The notes: a model not told the origin generated them from the sequence alone. Shown: positions 33,055 through 42,015, numbered from the stretch's first letter. The stretch: 64,000 nt of DNA from Chitinophagaceae bacterium (GCA_947374225.1 CANCAY010000005.1:1-64000); one strand, 5' to 3'. Numbers and translations are program-made.

Positions 33055-34455
33055 ATGAATAAATTAAAAATGTTTGGTTGGATACTACTATTAATGAGTC
33101 CAGTTTATTTAATAGCACAGGACACCAATCCATATCCTAATGATTACTTAAGCCCTGCATTTCATGCGGGACGCAGAGCGGCTTTTAAGGAAAGCCTATC
33201 TCAAAATGGAGTTGGTATTTTCTTTGCTTCTCAAGTAAGAGTAAGAAATAACGATAATGATTTTGAGTACGCGCAAAATAAAAACTTCTATTACTTTACT
33301 GGATTAGAAGAGCCTAATGCTGTATTATTACTATTCAAGCAGCCCGTTACTATTTTAAATAAAACGGGTACTGAATTTATTTTTGTTCAAGAACGTAACC
33401 CAAGTAAAGAACTTTGGACTGGAAGAATTTTAGGACCAGTGGGTGTAGAAGCAAGATATAAATTGGAAAATATATTTACCAATGATGCGTTCTCCAACAC
33501 GACTATTGACTTTTCTAAGATTGATTCTGTGTTTACTGCCTACCGTGACGAAGACATTATTTCAAAGTACAAAAACAAGGAAGACCCACTTTCTAAAATG
33601 GCAGGTATTGTTGACCAATTAATTATGGAACATAGTGTTCCTATTGCAGCCGAAAGTACTAAAAGAATATTAAGCAATTTAAGGGGGATAAAACAACCCG
33701 AAGAAATTGTATTAATCAAAAAGGCGGCAGCTATGAGTAATGCAGGTCATAATGACGTGATGCGCTCTTTAAAGCCAGGTATGAGAGAATATCAAGCACA
33801 GGCAATCATGGAATATCATTTTAAATATAATGGTTCTGAATACAATGGCTACCCTAGTATTAATGGTGCTGCAGACAATTCCTGCATACTTCATTATAAT
33901 ACCAATAGGAAGTTAATTAATAACGGAGATTTATTATTAAATGACTGTGCTGCAGAATACCATGGATATACCGCAGACGTTACTAGAACTATCCCTGCAA
34001 ATGGCAAATTCTCCGACGCTCAAAAAGTGATTTATGAATTGGTATTCAAAGCACAGGAAGCTGGAATAGCAGCTTGTAAAACAGGTACCAACTTTAGAGA
34101 CGTGGATGCAGCAGCAAGAGCGGTTGTTTATAATGGACTTATTAAATTAGGTATTGCTGCGAACGATCAAGAAGCAAGGAAATACTTCCCTCATGGCACT
34201 TCCCACCATTTAGGTTTAGACGTTCATGATATGGGACCACGCGTTTTAGAACCAGGTGTGGTATTAACTGTGGAGCCTGGTATTTATATTCCTGCAGGAA
34301 GTAACTGCGATAAGAAATGGTGGGATATTGGAATTAGAATTGAAGACGATATTTTAATTACCCAAAAAGGAAATGAGATTTTGTCAATAGGCTCTCCAAG
34401 AACTGTTGAGGCAATTGAAAAAATGGCAAAGGAGAAAAGTATATTTAAAAACTAA
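33055..34455 (+). CDS. Exported Xaa-Pro aminopeptidase (M24B)
   Basis: Removes N-terminal residues that precede proline. I chose the ATG at 33055 (466 residues), which gives the signal peptide MNKLKMFGWILLLMSPVYLIAQ; the TTG at 33037 adds six residues before it. An AMP_N domain (about 25-160) precedes the pita-bread domain. Metal ligands are visible: NDCAAEYHGYTADVTRT (two Asp), HGTSHHLGLDVHD (His), TVEPGIYIP (Glu) and GIRIEDDIL (Glu). Unlike cytoplasmic PepP it is exported. Cotranscribed with the zinc protease upstream; a strong terminator follows. Confidence 0.92.
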   Translation: MNKLKMFGWILLLMSPVYLIAQDTNPYPNDYLSPAFHAGRRAAFKESLSQNGVGIFFASQVRVRNNDNDFEYAQNKNFYYFTGLEEPNAVLLLFKQPVTILNKTGTEFIFVQERNPSKELWTGRILGPVGVEARYKLENIFTNDAFSNTTIDFSKIDSVFTAYRDEDIISKYKNKEDPLSKMAGIVDQLIMEHSVPIAAESTKRILSNLRGIKQPEEIVLIKKAAAMSNAGHNDVMRSLKPGMREYQAQAIMEYHFKYNGSEYNGYPSINGAADNSCILHYNTNRKLINNGDLLLNDCAAEYHGYTADVTRTIPANGKFSDAQKVIYELVFKAQEAGIAACKTGTNFRDVDAAARAVVYNGLIKLGIAANDQEARKYFPHGTSHHLGLDVHDMGPRVLEPGVVLTVEPGIYIPAGSNCDKKWWDIGIRIEDDILITQKGNEILSIGSPRTVEAIEKMAKEKSIFKN

Positions 34456-34474
34456 TTTCAAATAGTTTTTCCAA

Positions 34475-34511
34475 CAAAAAATCCCCGCAAAATTTGCGGG
34501 GATTTTTTTTA
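34475..34511. terminator. Strong bidirectional terminator
   Basis: AAAAAATCCCCGCAAA and TTTGCGGGGATTTTTT form a near-perfect 16-bp stem with a one-base loop as drawn, and T runs on both strands. It separates the M24 peptidase gene (+) from ssrA (-). Confidence 0.92.
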
Positions 34512-34514
34512 AAG

Positions 34515-34884
34515 TGGAGTCGAGGGGAGTCGAACCCCTGTCCAAACAATGCTACCATTGATCTTCTACATGCTTATTGTTTTATTATTTGTCGGCGATG
34601 GGCAGGAAAAACACAAACCAACCTATCACTTAGCTGAATAGTACTTAAATAGAAGGCACAGCCTACTTCTATCGCATCCCGTATTGTTTTGATTGGGCTG
34701 AGGAGCGGGTTACCGGCCTACCTTCTCACTCGACCATAATGGAAGTTAATTCACTGAATTAAGCAGCCATGGCGTAATTTGCTTCGCCTTTTGTTTGTTT
34801 GGTATTCAGATTAAAGTGCTAATTACCCAACGCACTGCATGCTTACCCCAACCGCGACTATTGCTGTCAAAACCATACGACCCC
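34515..34884 (-). ncRNA. ssrA: Transfer-messenger RNA (tmRNA)
   Basis: Rescues stalled ribosomes by trans-translation. On the minus strand the 5' end GGGGTCG (34884-34878) pairs with CGACTCC (34522-34516) to form the acceptor stem, and the 3' part carries a TTCGACTCCCC T-arm. CCA is not fully encoded. The reading frame GGC GAA GCA AAT TAC GCC ATG GCT GCT TAA (34788-34759) gives the tag (A)GEANYAMAA, ending in the usual AA protease signal. Length about 370 nt. The tag resembles Cytophaga-group tags. The 5' and 3' ends are inferred from the stem. Confidence 0.96.
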
Positions 34885-34909
34885 AGTTTTAGTAAGAATA
34901 TAGAATCTA

Positions 34910-34941
34910 CAAAATTACCGCTTATTTGAACAATCTCCAAA
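34910..34941 (-). promoter_or_regulatory. ssrA promoter (TTTG-N20-TAATTTTG)
   Basis: The -7 element TAATTTTG is at 34910-34917 and a -33 TTTG at 34938-34941, with a 20-bp spacer, a full match to the Bacteroidetes consensus. The -33 box lies inside the last codons of rseP. A leader of about 20 nt would be trimmed to the mature 5' end. Confidence 0.7.
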
Positions 34942-36280
34942 AGTCAAGTCCTAATGCGTAGAACATTAAACCAAACATTAACAACATACCTACTATTTGA
35001 GCGTATTCCATGAACTTGTCCCCTGGCTTACGTCCAGTGATCATTTCAAAAACAATAAACAAAGCGTGTCCGCCGTCTAATGCAGGAATTGGTAATACAT
35101 TCATAAATGCCAGTATAATAGAAAATACGCCTGTTAAAGTCCAAAAGCGCTCCCAATCCCAAGCAGAAGGGAATGTGTTACCAATGCTAATTAAACTGCC
35201 TAAAGAATCATTAGGATTCACTTTACCAGTGAAAATTTGCTTGATCCCTGTAATATAATTGTCCAATGTGGTGAAAGTTCTTTTCACCCCAAATGGAATA
35301 GCTTGCGCAAAACTAAACGTTCTATGTTCGGTTGTAAATATTTGATACGGCTGTTTCACGAAAATACCTAACTGTCCAGATCCATTTACCAATGCTTTTA
35401 TTAAAACTGTGTCTGTTCCTCTTTTAGCAGAAACCACTACCACAGAATCGGCCAGTTTTTTCTTCACTTGTTCGAACTCATATCGGTATTGAACGGATAT
35501 ATTATTAATAGCTAATAAAGTATCTCCCTTCTCAAAATTTGTTCCATTCATAGTTACAGCAGACTTGCCAACTGAATCAACAATAACTGGCATACGAGGC
35601 ACTACAAAAGGCATTTCAGCAGATTTTCTAGTCTTTGCCAATGCGCCACCTAAACTTGCAGGTATTGCTAAATTGACAACACTGTCTCCTCTTTTAACTT
35701 GTAAAGTGGTTGGATTATTTATAACCAATTTAGATTCCAACGCGTCAAAGTCTTTTAATTCGATATTGTCTAATGAAACCACAATATCCCCTTCTTGAAT
35801 ACCCATGGTTTTTGCTAATGCACTTGCATGTACACCATAAGTGATATTCTTTGCAGGTAAACTGTCTTCTCCCCAGAACCAACTTATTCCAATAAATATT
35901 ACAATCGCTAATACAATGTTTACAATCACACCTCCTAACATCACAATTAATCTTTGATATGCAGGCTTGGATCTTAATTCCCAATCCTCCGGTGCTTTGT
36001 TTAATTGCTCCTTGTCCATACTCTCGTCAATCATTCCACTAATTTTCACGTAGCCACCAAATGGAATCCAACCAATACCATATTCAGTATCCCCTATTTT
36101 CTTTTTCCAAAGACTGAAGCCTGGATTGAAAAATAAATAAAATTTCTCCACCCTAGTTTTAAATAAACGAGCTGGGATAAAATGTCCTAATTCATGCAGC
36201 ACTACTAAGATAGAAAAAGACAAAATGAATTGTCCTGTCTTCATTCCTACTGCTAAAAAATCTATTGCGTTAATGTACAT
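34922..36280 (-). CDS. rseP: RseP-like site-2 intramembrane protease (M50)
   Basis: Zinc metalloprotease that cleaves membrane-anchored substrates such as anti-sigma factors inside the membrane. The 452-residue protein has HELGHF (zinc ligands and catalytic Glu) in the first membrane segment, near residue 29. Two PDZ-like regions lie about 125-205 and 220-300. The late PALDGGHALF motif provides the third ligand (Asp). It starts 3 bp after dxr, an arrangement found in many bacteria. Which anti-sigma factor it acts on is not shown by the window. Confidence 0.93.
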   Translation of the reverse strand: MYINAIDFLAVGMKTGQFILSFSILVVLHELGHFIPARLFKTRVEKFYLFFNPGFSLWKKKIGDTEYGIGWIPFGGYVKISGMIDESMDKEQLNKAPEDWELRSKPAYQRLIVMLGGVIVNIVLAIVIFIGISWFWGEDSLPAKNITYGVHASALAKTMGIQEGDIVVSLDNIELKDFDALESKLVINNPTTLQVKRGDSVVNLAIPASLGGALAKTRKSAEMPFVVPRMPVIVDSVGKSAVTMNGTNFEKGDTLLAINNISVQYRYEFEQVKKKLADSVVVVSAKRGTDTVLIKALVNGSGQLGIFVKQPYQIFTTEHRTFSFAQAIPFGVKRTFTTLDNYITGIKQIFTGKVNPNDSLGSLISIGNTFPSAWDWERFWTLTGVFSIILAFMNVLPIPALDGGHALFIVFEMITGRKPGDKFMEYAQIVGMLLMFGLMFYALGLDFWRLFK

Positions 36281-36283
36281 AGT

Positions 36284-37441
36284 TTATAATTGTATTAAAG
36301 AAGCTGCAAAGCTACGCGCTTCCCCATCTGATTCAAAATAATCGTCTAAGCTAGGTTGTGAAATAAATGCTATTTTATCAATCGTCCTTTCTATAAGATC
36401 TGTCATTTCTAAAAATCCTATTCTGTTTTTCAAGAATGCATATACCGCAATTTCATTTGCTGCATTCATTACACAAGGGGTATTTCCTCCCTTATTCATA
36501 GCGTCTATAGCTACTTGTAAATTTCTAAAAGTTTTAAGATCCGGTTCGTCAAAACTTAATAAATTAGGTTTATCAAAATTATATCTAGGAAATTTATTGG
36601 CTAAACGTTGTGGATAGGCCATTGCATATTGTATAGGCAATTTCATATCTGGCAATCCCATTTGTGCTTTAATACTTCCATCCTCAAATTGCACCATACT
36701 ATGAATAATACTCTGTGCATGCACCACTACTTTGATTTGACTTGGCTCCAATCCAAATAACCACTTTGCCTCAATCATTTCTAAGCCTTTATTCATAAGG
36801 GTTGCAGAGTCAATAGAAATTTTAGCTCCCATACTCCAATTAGGATGTTGTAAAGCATGATCTCTTTTAACATTCACCAAGAAATTAGGTTTCTTCCCTA
36901 AGAATGGTCCACCACTTGCAGTTAAAATTATTTTTTCAATTGGATTGTTTTGCTCTCCTACTAAACATTGATAAATAGCAGAATGCTCACTGTCCACTGG
37001 AATAATATGTACTCCTTTTTCTTGAGCAATTCTCATTACAATATCTCCTGCAACTACTAAAGTTTCTTTATTCGCTAGTCCGACTGTCTTCCCACTTTCA
37101 ATGGCTGTTAATGTAGGTTTTAATCCAGCAAATCCTACTATACCCGCCATCATAAAATCATAACAATCCATTGCAGCAACCTGCTCCAATGCTTCTTCCC
37201 CAGCAAATACTTTAATGGGTTTGCCTTCCAATGCTTTTTTTACAACTGCATATTTTGCAATATCTCCAATCACCACAATATTGGGAACAAATAATAATGC
37301 TTGTTCAATTAATAATGCGTCGTTGGAATGGGCAGTCAATATTTCAGCAACAAATAATTCCGGATGCGCCGAAATAACCTCTAGCGTTTGTTTACCTATA
37401 GAACCTGTTGAACCAAAAATGGCTATTCGTTTTTGTTGCAT
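36284..37441 (-). CDS. dxr: 1-deoxy-D-xylulose 5-phosphate reductoisomerase
   Basis: Converts DXP to MEP in the non-mevalonate isoprenoid pathway. The 385-residue protein has the NADPH-binding FGSTGSIGKQTLEVI at the N terminus, LANKETLVVAGDI near residue 122, VDSEHSAIYQCL near residue 150, the substrate loop TASGGPFLG, and SATLMNKGLEMIEAKWLF near residue 212. Cotranscribed with rseP. A TAATTTTA element, one base off the -7 consensus, lies about 20 nt upstream in the 42-bp gap to the GH3-like gene. Confidence 0.97.
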   Translation of the reverse strand: MQQKRIAIFGSTGSIGKQTLEVISAHPELFVAEILTAHSNDALLIEQALLFVPNIVVIGDIAKYAVVKKALEGKPIKVFAGEEALEQVAAMDCYDFMMAGIVGFAGLKPTLTAIESGKTVGLANKETLVVAGDIVMRIAQEKGVHIIPVDSEHSAIYQCLVGEQNNPIEKIILTASGGPFLGKKPNFLVNVKRDHALQHPNWSMGAKISIDSATLMNKGLEMIEAKWLFGLEPSQIKVVVHAQSIIHSMVQFEDGSIKAQMGLPDMKLPIQYAMAYPQRLANKFPRYNFDKPNLLSFDEPDLKTFRNLQVAIDAMNKGGNTPCVMNAANEIAVYAFLKNRIGFLEMTDLIERTIDKIAFISQPSLDDYFESDGEARSFAASLIQL

Positions 37442-37483
37442 CCAATGTGTTTACTTAGGGTTTAAAATTACGCTAATATTAAT

Positions 37484-38980
37484 TTAATGCGAAATATATT
37501 GTGTTAGTGCATTTGCCAGGTTCCTGTCATTACTCAAACGAGGTACTTTATTTTGCCCTCCCAATTTACCTTGAGAACGCATATAATTTATAAATGCATT
37601 CTTTTCTAACACTTGAATATGCAAGCACTCTAATATATTACCTTGAATTAAATCCAAATAATACACGTTCTTCTCACACATATATTCATCTAATTTTTTG
37701 GCAAATAATGCCATGTCTTCTGGCTGCTTTTCAAATTCAATAAACCATTCATGGTAGCTTTTTCCCTGTCCCTGTTGAATATAGGGCGCTACTGTGAACT
37801 CTACTACACTTACATTTAATTCCGCAGCTGCTTTTAATAAAGCTTGCTCTACTTCCTCCCCAATCACATGCTCCCCGAATGCGGATATGAAATGCTTTAC
37901 CCTGCCTGATACAATTAAACGATAAGGATTTAGGGTTACAAATTTTACGGTATCCCCTAATTGATAGCCCCAAAGTCCTGCATTACTATTAATAATAAGT
38001 GCATATTGAACACCCAACTCCACTTGACCTAAATGTAATCTGGTAGGCTGCTCATTATGTACTTCTGCTAAAGGCACAAATTCAAAAAAGATACCGCTAT
38101 TGGTATTTAATAATAATCCTGGCTCATTGCGCCTGTCCTGGAATGCAAAGAATCCCTCACTAGCAGGAAATAATTCCACAGTGTCTATTTCTTTACCAAT
38201 GGTCTCAAATAATTTAGCTTTATAGGGCTCGAAATTCACGCCGCCTTGCACTAATAATTGTAAATTAGGAAAAAGGTCTTTAATTGGTTTCCCAGTAACA
38301 GCAACCAATCTGTCAAAGTACATTTGCATCCAAGGAGGAATACCGCCAATTAAAGTCAAGTCTTTTCCTAATGTCTCTTCTACTATTTTATCCAATTTCT
38401 CTTCCCACTCTTCTATACAATTGGTCTCAAAACTAGGTAGTTGATTATTTCGTAAGTATTTAGGAATATGATGATTCACAATTCCACTTAATCTTCCCGT
38501 TGGGATTCCACCAACTCTTTCTAACTCCGGTGATCCGCTTAAAAAAATCATCTTCCCTCCCGCGAAAGCAGTTTGACCCGTGGTAGCCATATAAGTAAGT
38601 ATGGCATTTCTTGCTCCGTTAATATGATTGCTAATGGAGTCCTTAGTGATAGGTATATATTTTACCCCACTTGTTGTACCACTTGTTTTGGCAAAATAAA
38701 TAGGCTTCCCTTTCCAGAGTACGTTTTGTTTGCCTTGTTTTATTTGTTCTATATAAGGTTTGAACCCCTCGTAATCTCTTAAAGGAACGTTTTTTTGGAA
38801 ACTTTCATGGTCATTAATAGTATCAAAATGATGTTCCGCGCCAAATCGGGTCTTTTTTCCTACGCTAATTAATTGATTTAGAATAGCTAATTGATCAGCT
38901 ACTGCAGTCCTCATTTCCTTCAATTGCTTGCGATAAACGAAGCCGGCAAATGGTTTTGCGAGTAGTGATTTGATATTCAT
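37484..38980 (-). CDS. GH3-superfamily acyl-adenylating protein
   Basis: The 498-residue protein matches the GH3 auxin-responsive promoter family, which activates carboxylic acids with ATP and conjugates them to amino acids or other nucleophiles. The ATP-binding YFAKTSGTTSGVKYIPIT loop is near residue 100. Later motifs include LVQGGVNFEPYK, ELFPASEGFFAFQD, GLWGYQLGDTVKF and SGRVKHFISAFGEHV. GH3 homologues are widespread in Bacteroidetes, with no known substrate there. It is the likely first gene before dxr-rseP, though dxr may have its own promoter. Confidence 0.88.
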   Translation of the reverse strand: MNIKSLLAKPFAGFVYRKQLKEMRTAVADQLAILNQLISVGKKTRFGAEHHFDTINDHESFQKNVPLRDYEGFKPYIEQIKQGKQNVLWKGKPIYFAKTSGTTSGVKYIPITKDSISNHINGARNAILTYMATTGQTAFAGGKMIFLSGSPELERVGGIPTGRLSGIVNHHIPKYLRNNQLPSFETNCIEEWEEKLDKIVEETLGKDLTLIGGIPPWMQMYFDRLVAVTGKPIKDLFPNLQLLVQGGVNFEPYKAKLFETIGKEIDTVELFPASEGFFAFQDRRNEPGLLLNTNSGIFFEFVPLAEVHNEQPTRLHLGQVELGVQYALIINSNAGLWGYQLGDTVKFVTLNPYRLIVSGRVKHFISAFGEHVIGEEVEQALLKAAAELNVSVVEFTVAPYIQQGQGKSYHEWFIEFEKQPEDMALFAKKLDEYMCEKNVYYLDLIQGNILECLHIQVLEKNAFINYMRSQGKLGGQNKVPRLSNDRNLANALTQYISH

Positions 38981-39052
38981 AGCGCAATAATAAGCCGCTT
39001 TTCGGGTTTTTTAAGCCTAAAAACGCCCCTTTTTATATTTTTTAAGATTTAC

Positions 39053-39083
39053 TTGCATATTGACATAATAATAATTACCTTTG
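39053..39083 (+). promoter_or_regulatory. rplU-rpmA promoter (TTG-N20-TACCTTTG)
   Basis: The -7 element TACCTTTG is at 39076-39083, with a TTG at 39053-39055 about 20 nt upstream. The rplU start is 18 nt downstream. Confidence 0.7.
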
Positions 39084-39101
39084 CCGACCTAATTTGACAA
39101 T

Positions 39102-39401
39102 ATGTTAGCAGTAGTAAAAATCGCAGGACAACAATTCAAAGTACAAGCAGGAGATAGCTTGTATGTACCTCACCTGCAAGGTAAAACCGGAGATAAAGTT
39201 GAATTCAGCGATGTAGTATTCGTTGAAAATAATGGAAGTATATCTTTTACTAACAAAGTAAAAGTACAAGCTGAAATTACAAGAGACTTAGTCCAAGGTG
39301 ATAAAGTGATCGCTTTTAAAATGAAAAGGAGAAAAGGTTTCCGTAAAAAGCATGGTCACAGAACTCACTATACACAAATCAAAATTGAAAACATAGCTTA
39401 A
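39102..39401 (+). CDS. rplU: 50S ribosomal protein L21
   Basis: A 23S rRNA-binding protein. The 99-residue product has the expected segments VVKIAGQQFKVQAGDSLYVPHL and the C-terminal KMKRRKGFRKKHGHRTHYTQIKI, which carries the L21 signature. It is 11 bp upstream of rpmA, the conserved L21-L27 pair, and has a good promoter. Both are normally single essential or near-essential ribosomal genes. Confidence 0.98.
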   Translation: MLAVVKIAGQQFKVQAGDSLYVPHLQGKTGDKVEFSDVVFVENNGSISFTNKVKVQAEITRDLVQGDKVIAFKMKRRKGFRKKHGHRTHYTQIKIENIA

Positions 39402-39412
39402 ACTAAGATACT

Positions 39413-39679
39413 ATGGCACACAAAAAAGGTGAAGGATCCGTAAAAAACGGCCGTGATTCACACAGTAAAAGACTTGGAGTTAAGATCTACGGAGGTCAAC
39501 CAGCTATTTCAGGCAATATTTTAATTCGTCAGAGAGGTACTGTGTACCACCCTGGTAAGAATGTTGGATTGGGTTCTGACTTTACTTTATTCGCACTTAC
39601 AAACGGACTTGTTGAATTTAAGAAAGGTAGAAATAACAAAACAACAGTTTCTATTTTGCCGGTAGAAGTAGTCGCTTAA
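39413..39679 (+). CDS. rpmA: 50S ribosomal protein L27
   Basis: Its N-terminal tail reaches the peptidyl transferase centre. The 88-residue product begins [16 protein letters not shown]; no N-terminal extension of the kind cleaved in Firmicutes is present. Conserved parts include [28 protein letters not shown] and [11 protein letters not shown]. Cotranscribed with rplU. The usual third gene obgE does not follow; the next gene encodes a histone-like protein. Confidence 0.98.
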   Translation: MAHKKGEGSVKNGRDSHSKRLGVKIYGGQPAISGNILIRQRGTVYHPGKNVGLGSDFTLFALTNGLVEFKKGRNNKTTVSILPVEVVA

Positions 39680-39694
39680 AAAAAAGTTTTTGTA

Positions 39695-39734
39695 GTTAGT
39701 AAAAATGTATTACTTTTAATCCATATTTACTAAC
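39695..39734 (+). promoter_or_regulatory. Inverted repeat and -7-like element upstream of the histone-like gene
   Basis: GTTAGTAAAAATG (39695-39707) and CATATTTACTAAC (39722-39734) are reverse complements at 12 of 13 positions, separated by 14 nt that hold a TACTTTTA element (one base off TAnnTTTG). A TTTTTG lies about 18 nt upstream of that element. This may be an operator or an attenuator-like hairpin. Confidence 0.5.
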
Positions 39735-39751
39735 CATTAAATCTAAAAAAC

Positions 39752-40009
39752 ATGGCAACTGCAAAAAAAGCCGCTAAAAAAGCTGCTCCAAAAAAAGCTG
39801 TTAAGAAAATCGTTAAGAAAGCTGTAGCTAAAAAAGCTGCTGCTCCTAAGAAAGCTGCTAAAAAAGCTGCTCCTAAGAAAGCTGCTAAAAAAGCTGCTCC
39901 TAAGAAGGCTGCTAAAAAAGCTGCTCCTAAGAAAGCTGCTAAGAAAGCTGCTCCTAAGAAAGCTGCTAAGAAAGCTGCTCCTAAGAAAGCTGCTGCTAAG
40001 AAGAAATAA
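39752..40009 (+). CDS. Lysine/alanine-rich histone H1-like protein
   Basis: The 85-residue product is almost only Ala, Lys and Pro. After a variable first third (MATAKKAAKKAAPKKAVKK...), the 9-residue unit APKKAAKKA is repeated five times, with a sixth partial copy at the end; the underlying DNA repeat is 27 bp. This matches bacterial H1/Hc1-like and AAKK-tail proteins, which bind DNA non-specifically by charge and may compact the nucleoid. No folded domain is visible. The gene has its own promoter region and a strong terminator. Repeat number is likely to vary by slippage between strains. Confidence 0.85.
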   Translation: MATAKKAAKKAAPKKAVKKIVKKAVAKKAAAPKKAAKKAAPKKAAKKAAPKKAAKKAAPKKAAKKAAPKKAAKKAAPKKAAAKKK

Positions 40010-40028
40010 TTATCCTCGGATAATCTTG

Positions 40029-40060
40029 AAAGGTCCCGTTTTATACGGGACTTTTTTTTT
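40029..40060 (+). terminator. Rho-independent terminator after the histone-like gene
   Basis: GTCCCGT and ACGGGAC form a stem with a 5-nt loop (40033-40051), followed by nine T. Confidence 0.92.
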
Positions 40061-40091
40061 GCCCCTACTATACTGAAGTTTATATTTACAT

Positions 40092-41780
40092 ATGCATAAT
40101 TACGAGATAGCCGAATACTTTACATTACTAAGTAAGTTAATGGACATACATGGAGAGAATCCATTCAAGGTGAAATCCTATGCCAGCGCGGCTTTCACGT
40201 TAGACAAACTATCAGAGCCCGTTGTTAATTTAGAACCTGCGCAGTTATACGCTATTCGTGGAATTGGAGAAGCAATTGGAAAAAAAATTCTTGCTATTAT
40301 AAGTACTAAACATTTAGACTTATTAGACGAGTATATTAAAAATACGCCTCCTGGAATTTTAGAAATGATTAAGATAAAAGGATTAGGTCCTAAAAAAATC
40401 ACCACCATTTGGAAAGAATTAGAAATAGAAAGTGTTGGTGAATTATTATATGCTTGTAATGAAAACAGATTAATAAATTACAAAGGCTTCGGTGCAAAAA
40501 CACAACAGAATATTCAAGAGGCTTTAGAATATTATTTACAACATCAAGGTAATTTTTTATACCAAGAAGTAGAACCAATTGTTGCTTCTTTAACTTTAGC
40601 ACTTACTCAAAACTTTGAAAAAGAAACACATTTAATTGCTGGCGGATTTGCCCGACAAATGGAAACTTTAGACTTTTTGGACATTATTACTACCCTTTCT
40701 CAAAATAATTTAAGGACTTGGCTGGAGGAAAAATCATTTATTTGTGCCCCAGTAGGAAACTATTTAAGCTGCAAAGGATCCGATAATTTTGAACTACGAT
40801 GGCATACTTGTAGTAAAACCGAGCTGGTTTTTACCGCATTTAAGTTGAATTGCTCCCCTGAATTTTGGTCAGCTATTGAAAATCTGCCAAATTATAATCA
40901 AACTGAGTTTGAAACTACCCCATTTGACAATGAAATAGCCTTATTTGAAAAACTAGGCATCAGTTATATACCTGCACCACAAAGAGAGACAGCTGCTATT
41001 GTAAACAAAGCAATTTCAAAACAACCTATTGCTAAAACAATTCAAACATCCGATATAAAAGGAATTATTCATAGTCATAGTACCTGGAGTGACGGTATTC
41101 ATTCCATTGAACAAATGGCTTTGGCAGCCATTGAAAAAGGTTTTGAATATTTAGTAATAAGCGATCACTCTAAATCGGCCTTCTATGCAAATGGTTTACA
41201 AATAGATCGCATCAGAAACCAGCATAAGGAAATTGACGCGCTCAATAAAAAGCTAGCACCATTTGTGATTTTTAAAAGTATTGAATCAGATATTTTAAAT
41301 GACGGTAGTTTAGATTACGCAGACGAAGTCTTAGAAACATTTGATATTGTAATTGCTTCCGTACATTCTAATTTAAAAATGAGTGAAGAAAAAGCAATGA
41401 TGCGTTTATTAAATGCTGTGAGTAACCCATACACAAGTATTTTAGGGCACCCTACAGGCCGTTTATTGTTAAGCCGAAAAGGATATCCAGTGGATCACGA
41501 AAAGTTAATAGAAGCCTGCGTAGTACATAATGTGGTATTAGAATTAAATGCGCATCCTAGAAGATTGGATATGGACTGGAGATATATTGAATCTGCCATT
41601 GAAAAGGACGTATTAATTTCCATTAATCCGGACGCCCATGAAGTGGATGGATTTGATGATTGTAAGTACGGAGTTTTAGTCGCACAAAAAGCTGGATGTC
41701 GTGCCAGCCAGAACCTAAGTAGCTTTAGTTTACAAGAAATGATGGAGTTTGTAGCGTTTCAACAGGAAAAGAGAAATTAA
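40092..41780 (+). CDS. PolX-like protein with PHP domain, degenerate polymerase site
   Basis: The 562-residue protein has the bacterial PolX layout. An N-terminal helical 8-kDa-like domain with helix-hairpin-helix motifs (PAQLYAIRGIGEAIGKKI, EMIKIKGLGPKKITTIW) covers about residues 1-150. A nucleotidyltransferase-like domain follows (about 170-300), then a C-terminal PHP domain. The polymerase motif normally reading GDIDIL is LDFLDII here, the usual GS is GG, and the third Asp (DLR) is Glu (ELR). Polymerase activity is therefore unlikely. The PHP metal ligands look complete: HSHSTWSDG, ISDHS, IESDILNDGSLDY, ASVHS, LGHPTGRLL, NPDAHE. Probable role: 3'-5' exonuclease or AP-end processing in repair. 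Confidence 0.88.
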   Translation: MHNYEIAEYFTLLSKLMDIHGENPFKVKSYASAAFTLDKLSEPVVNLEPAQLYAIRGIGEAIGKKILAIISTKHLDLLDEYIKNTPPGILEMIKIKGLGPKKITTIWKELEIESVGELLYACNENRLINYKGFGAKTQQNIQEALEYYLQHQGNFLYQEVEPIVASLTLALTQNFEKETHLIAGGFARQMETLDFLDIITTLSQNNLRTWLEEKSFICAPVGNYLSCKGSDNFELRWHTCSKTELVFTAFKLNCSPEFWSAIENLPNYNQTEFETTPFDNEIALFEKLGISYIPAPQRETAAIVNKAISKQPIAKTIQTSDIKGIIHSHSTWSDGIHSIEQMALAAIEKGFEYLVISDHSKSAFYANGLQIDRIRNQHKEIDALNKKLAPFVIFKSIESDILNDGSLDYADEVLETFDIVIASVHSNLKMSEEKAMMRLLNAVSNPYTSILGHPTGRLLLSRKGYPVDHEKLIEACVVHNVVLELNAHPRRLDMDWRYIESAIEKDVLISINPDAHEVDGFDDCKYGVLVAQKAGCRASQNLSSFSLQEMMEFVAFQQEKRN

Positions 41781-42015
41781 ATTTAATTTTCTATGTTGTT
41801 GTAATTGAACCATTTAACTAAGCGTATTTTGTATTTTTCTACCAATATATTATATATGTCAAACATTAACATATAAGCCCAATATATAAGCCTACCTTAC
41901 ACTCCTGCTATGTTCCTCTCACGTGTTTGAGCAAACCCTATTGAATATTCTTCAAACTGAATTTCAATCACTGTTTATTTAGCCTGTTACTTTCTCTTTT
42001 CGCTAAATAACCAAA

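Noticed and set aside
38750..38775. GGTTTGAACCCCTCG resembling a tRNA T-arm
   Set aside because: It is inside the conserved GH3-like coding frame and no cloverleaf can be drawn around it.
39752..40009. Regular DNA repeats that might suggest a CRISPR array
   Set aside because: The 27-bp units are contiguous without spacers and encode APKKAAKKA in frame; no cas gene is present.
41781..42015. A regulatory RNA or small gene in the 235-bp gap before the T9SS-tagged protein
   Set aside because: I found no ORF, no stable hairpin with a T run and no exact TAnnTTTG element; TATTTTG at about 41827 is one base short of the consensus.
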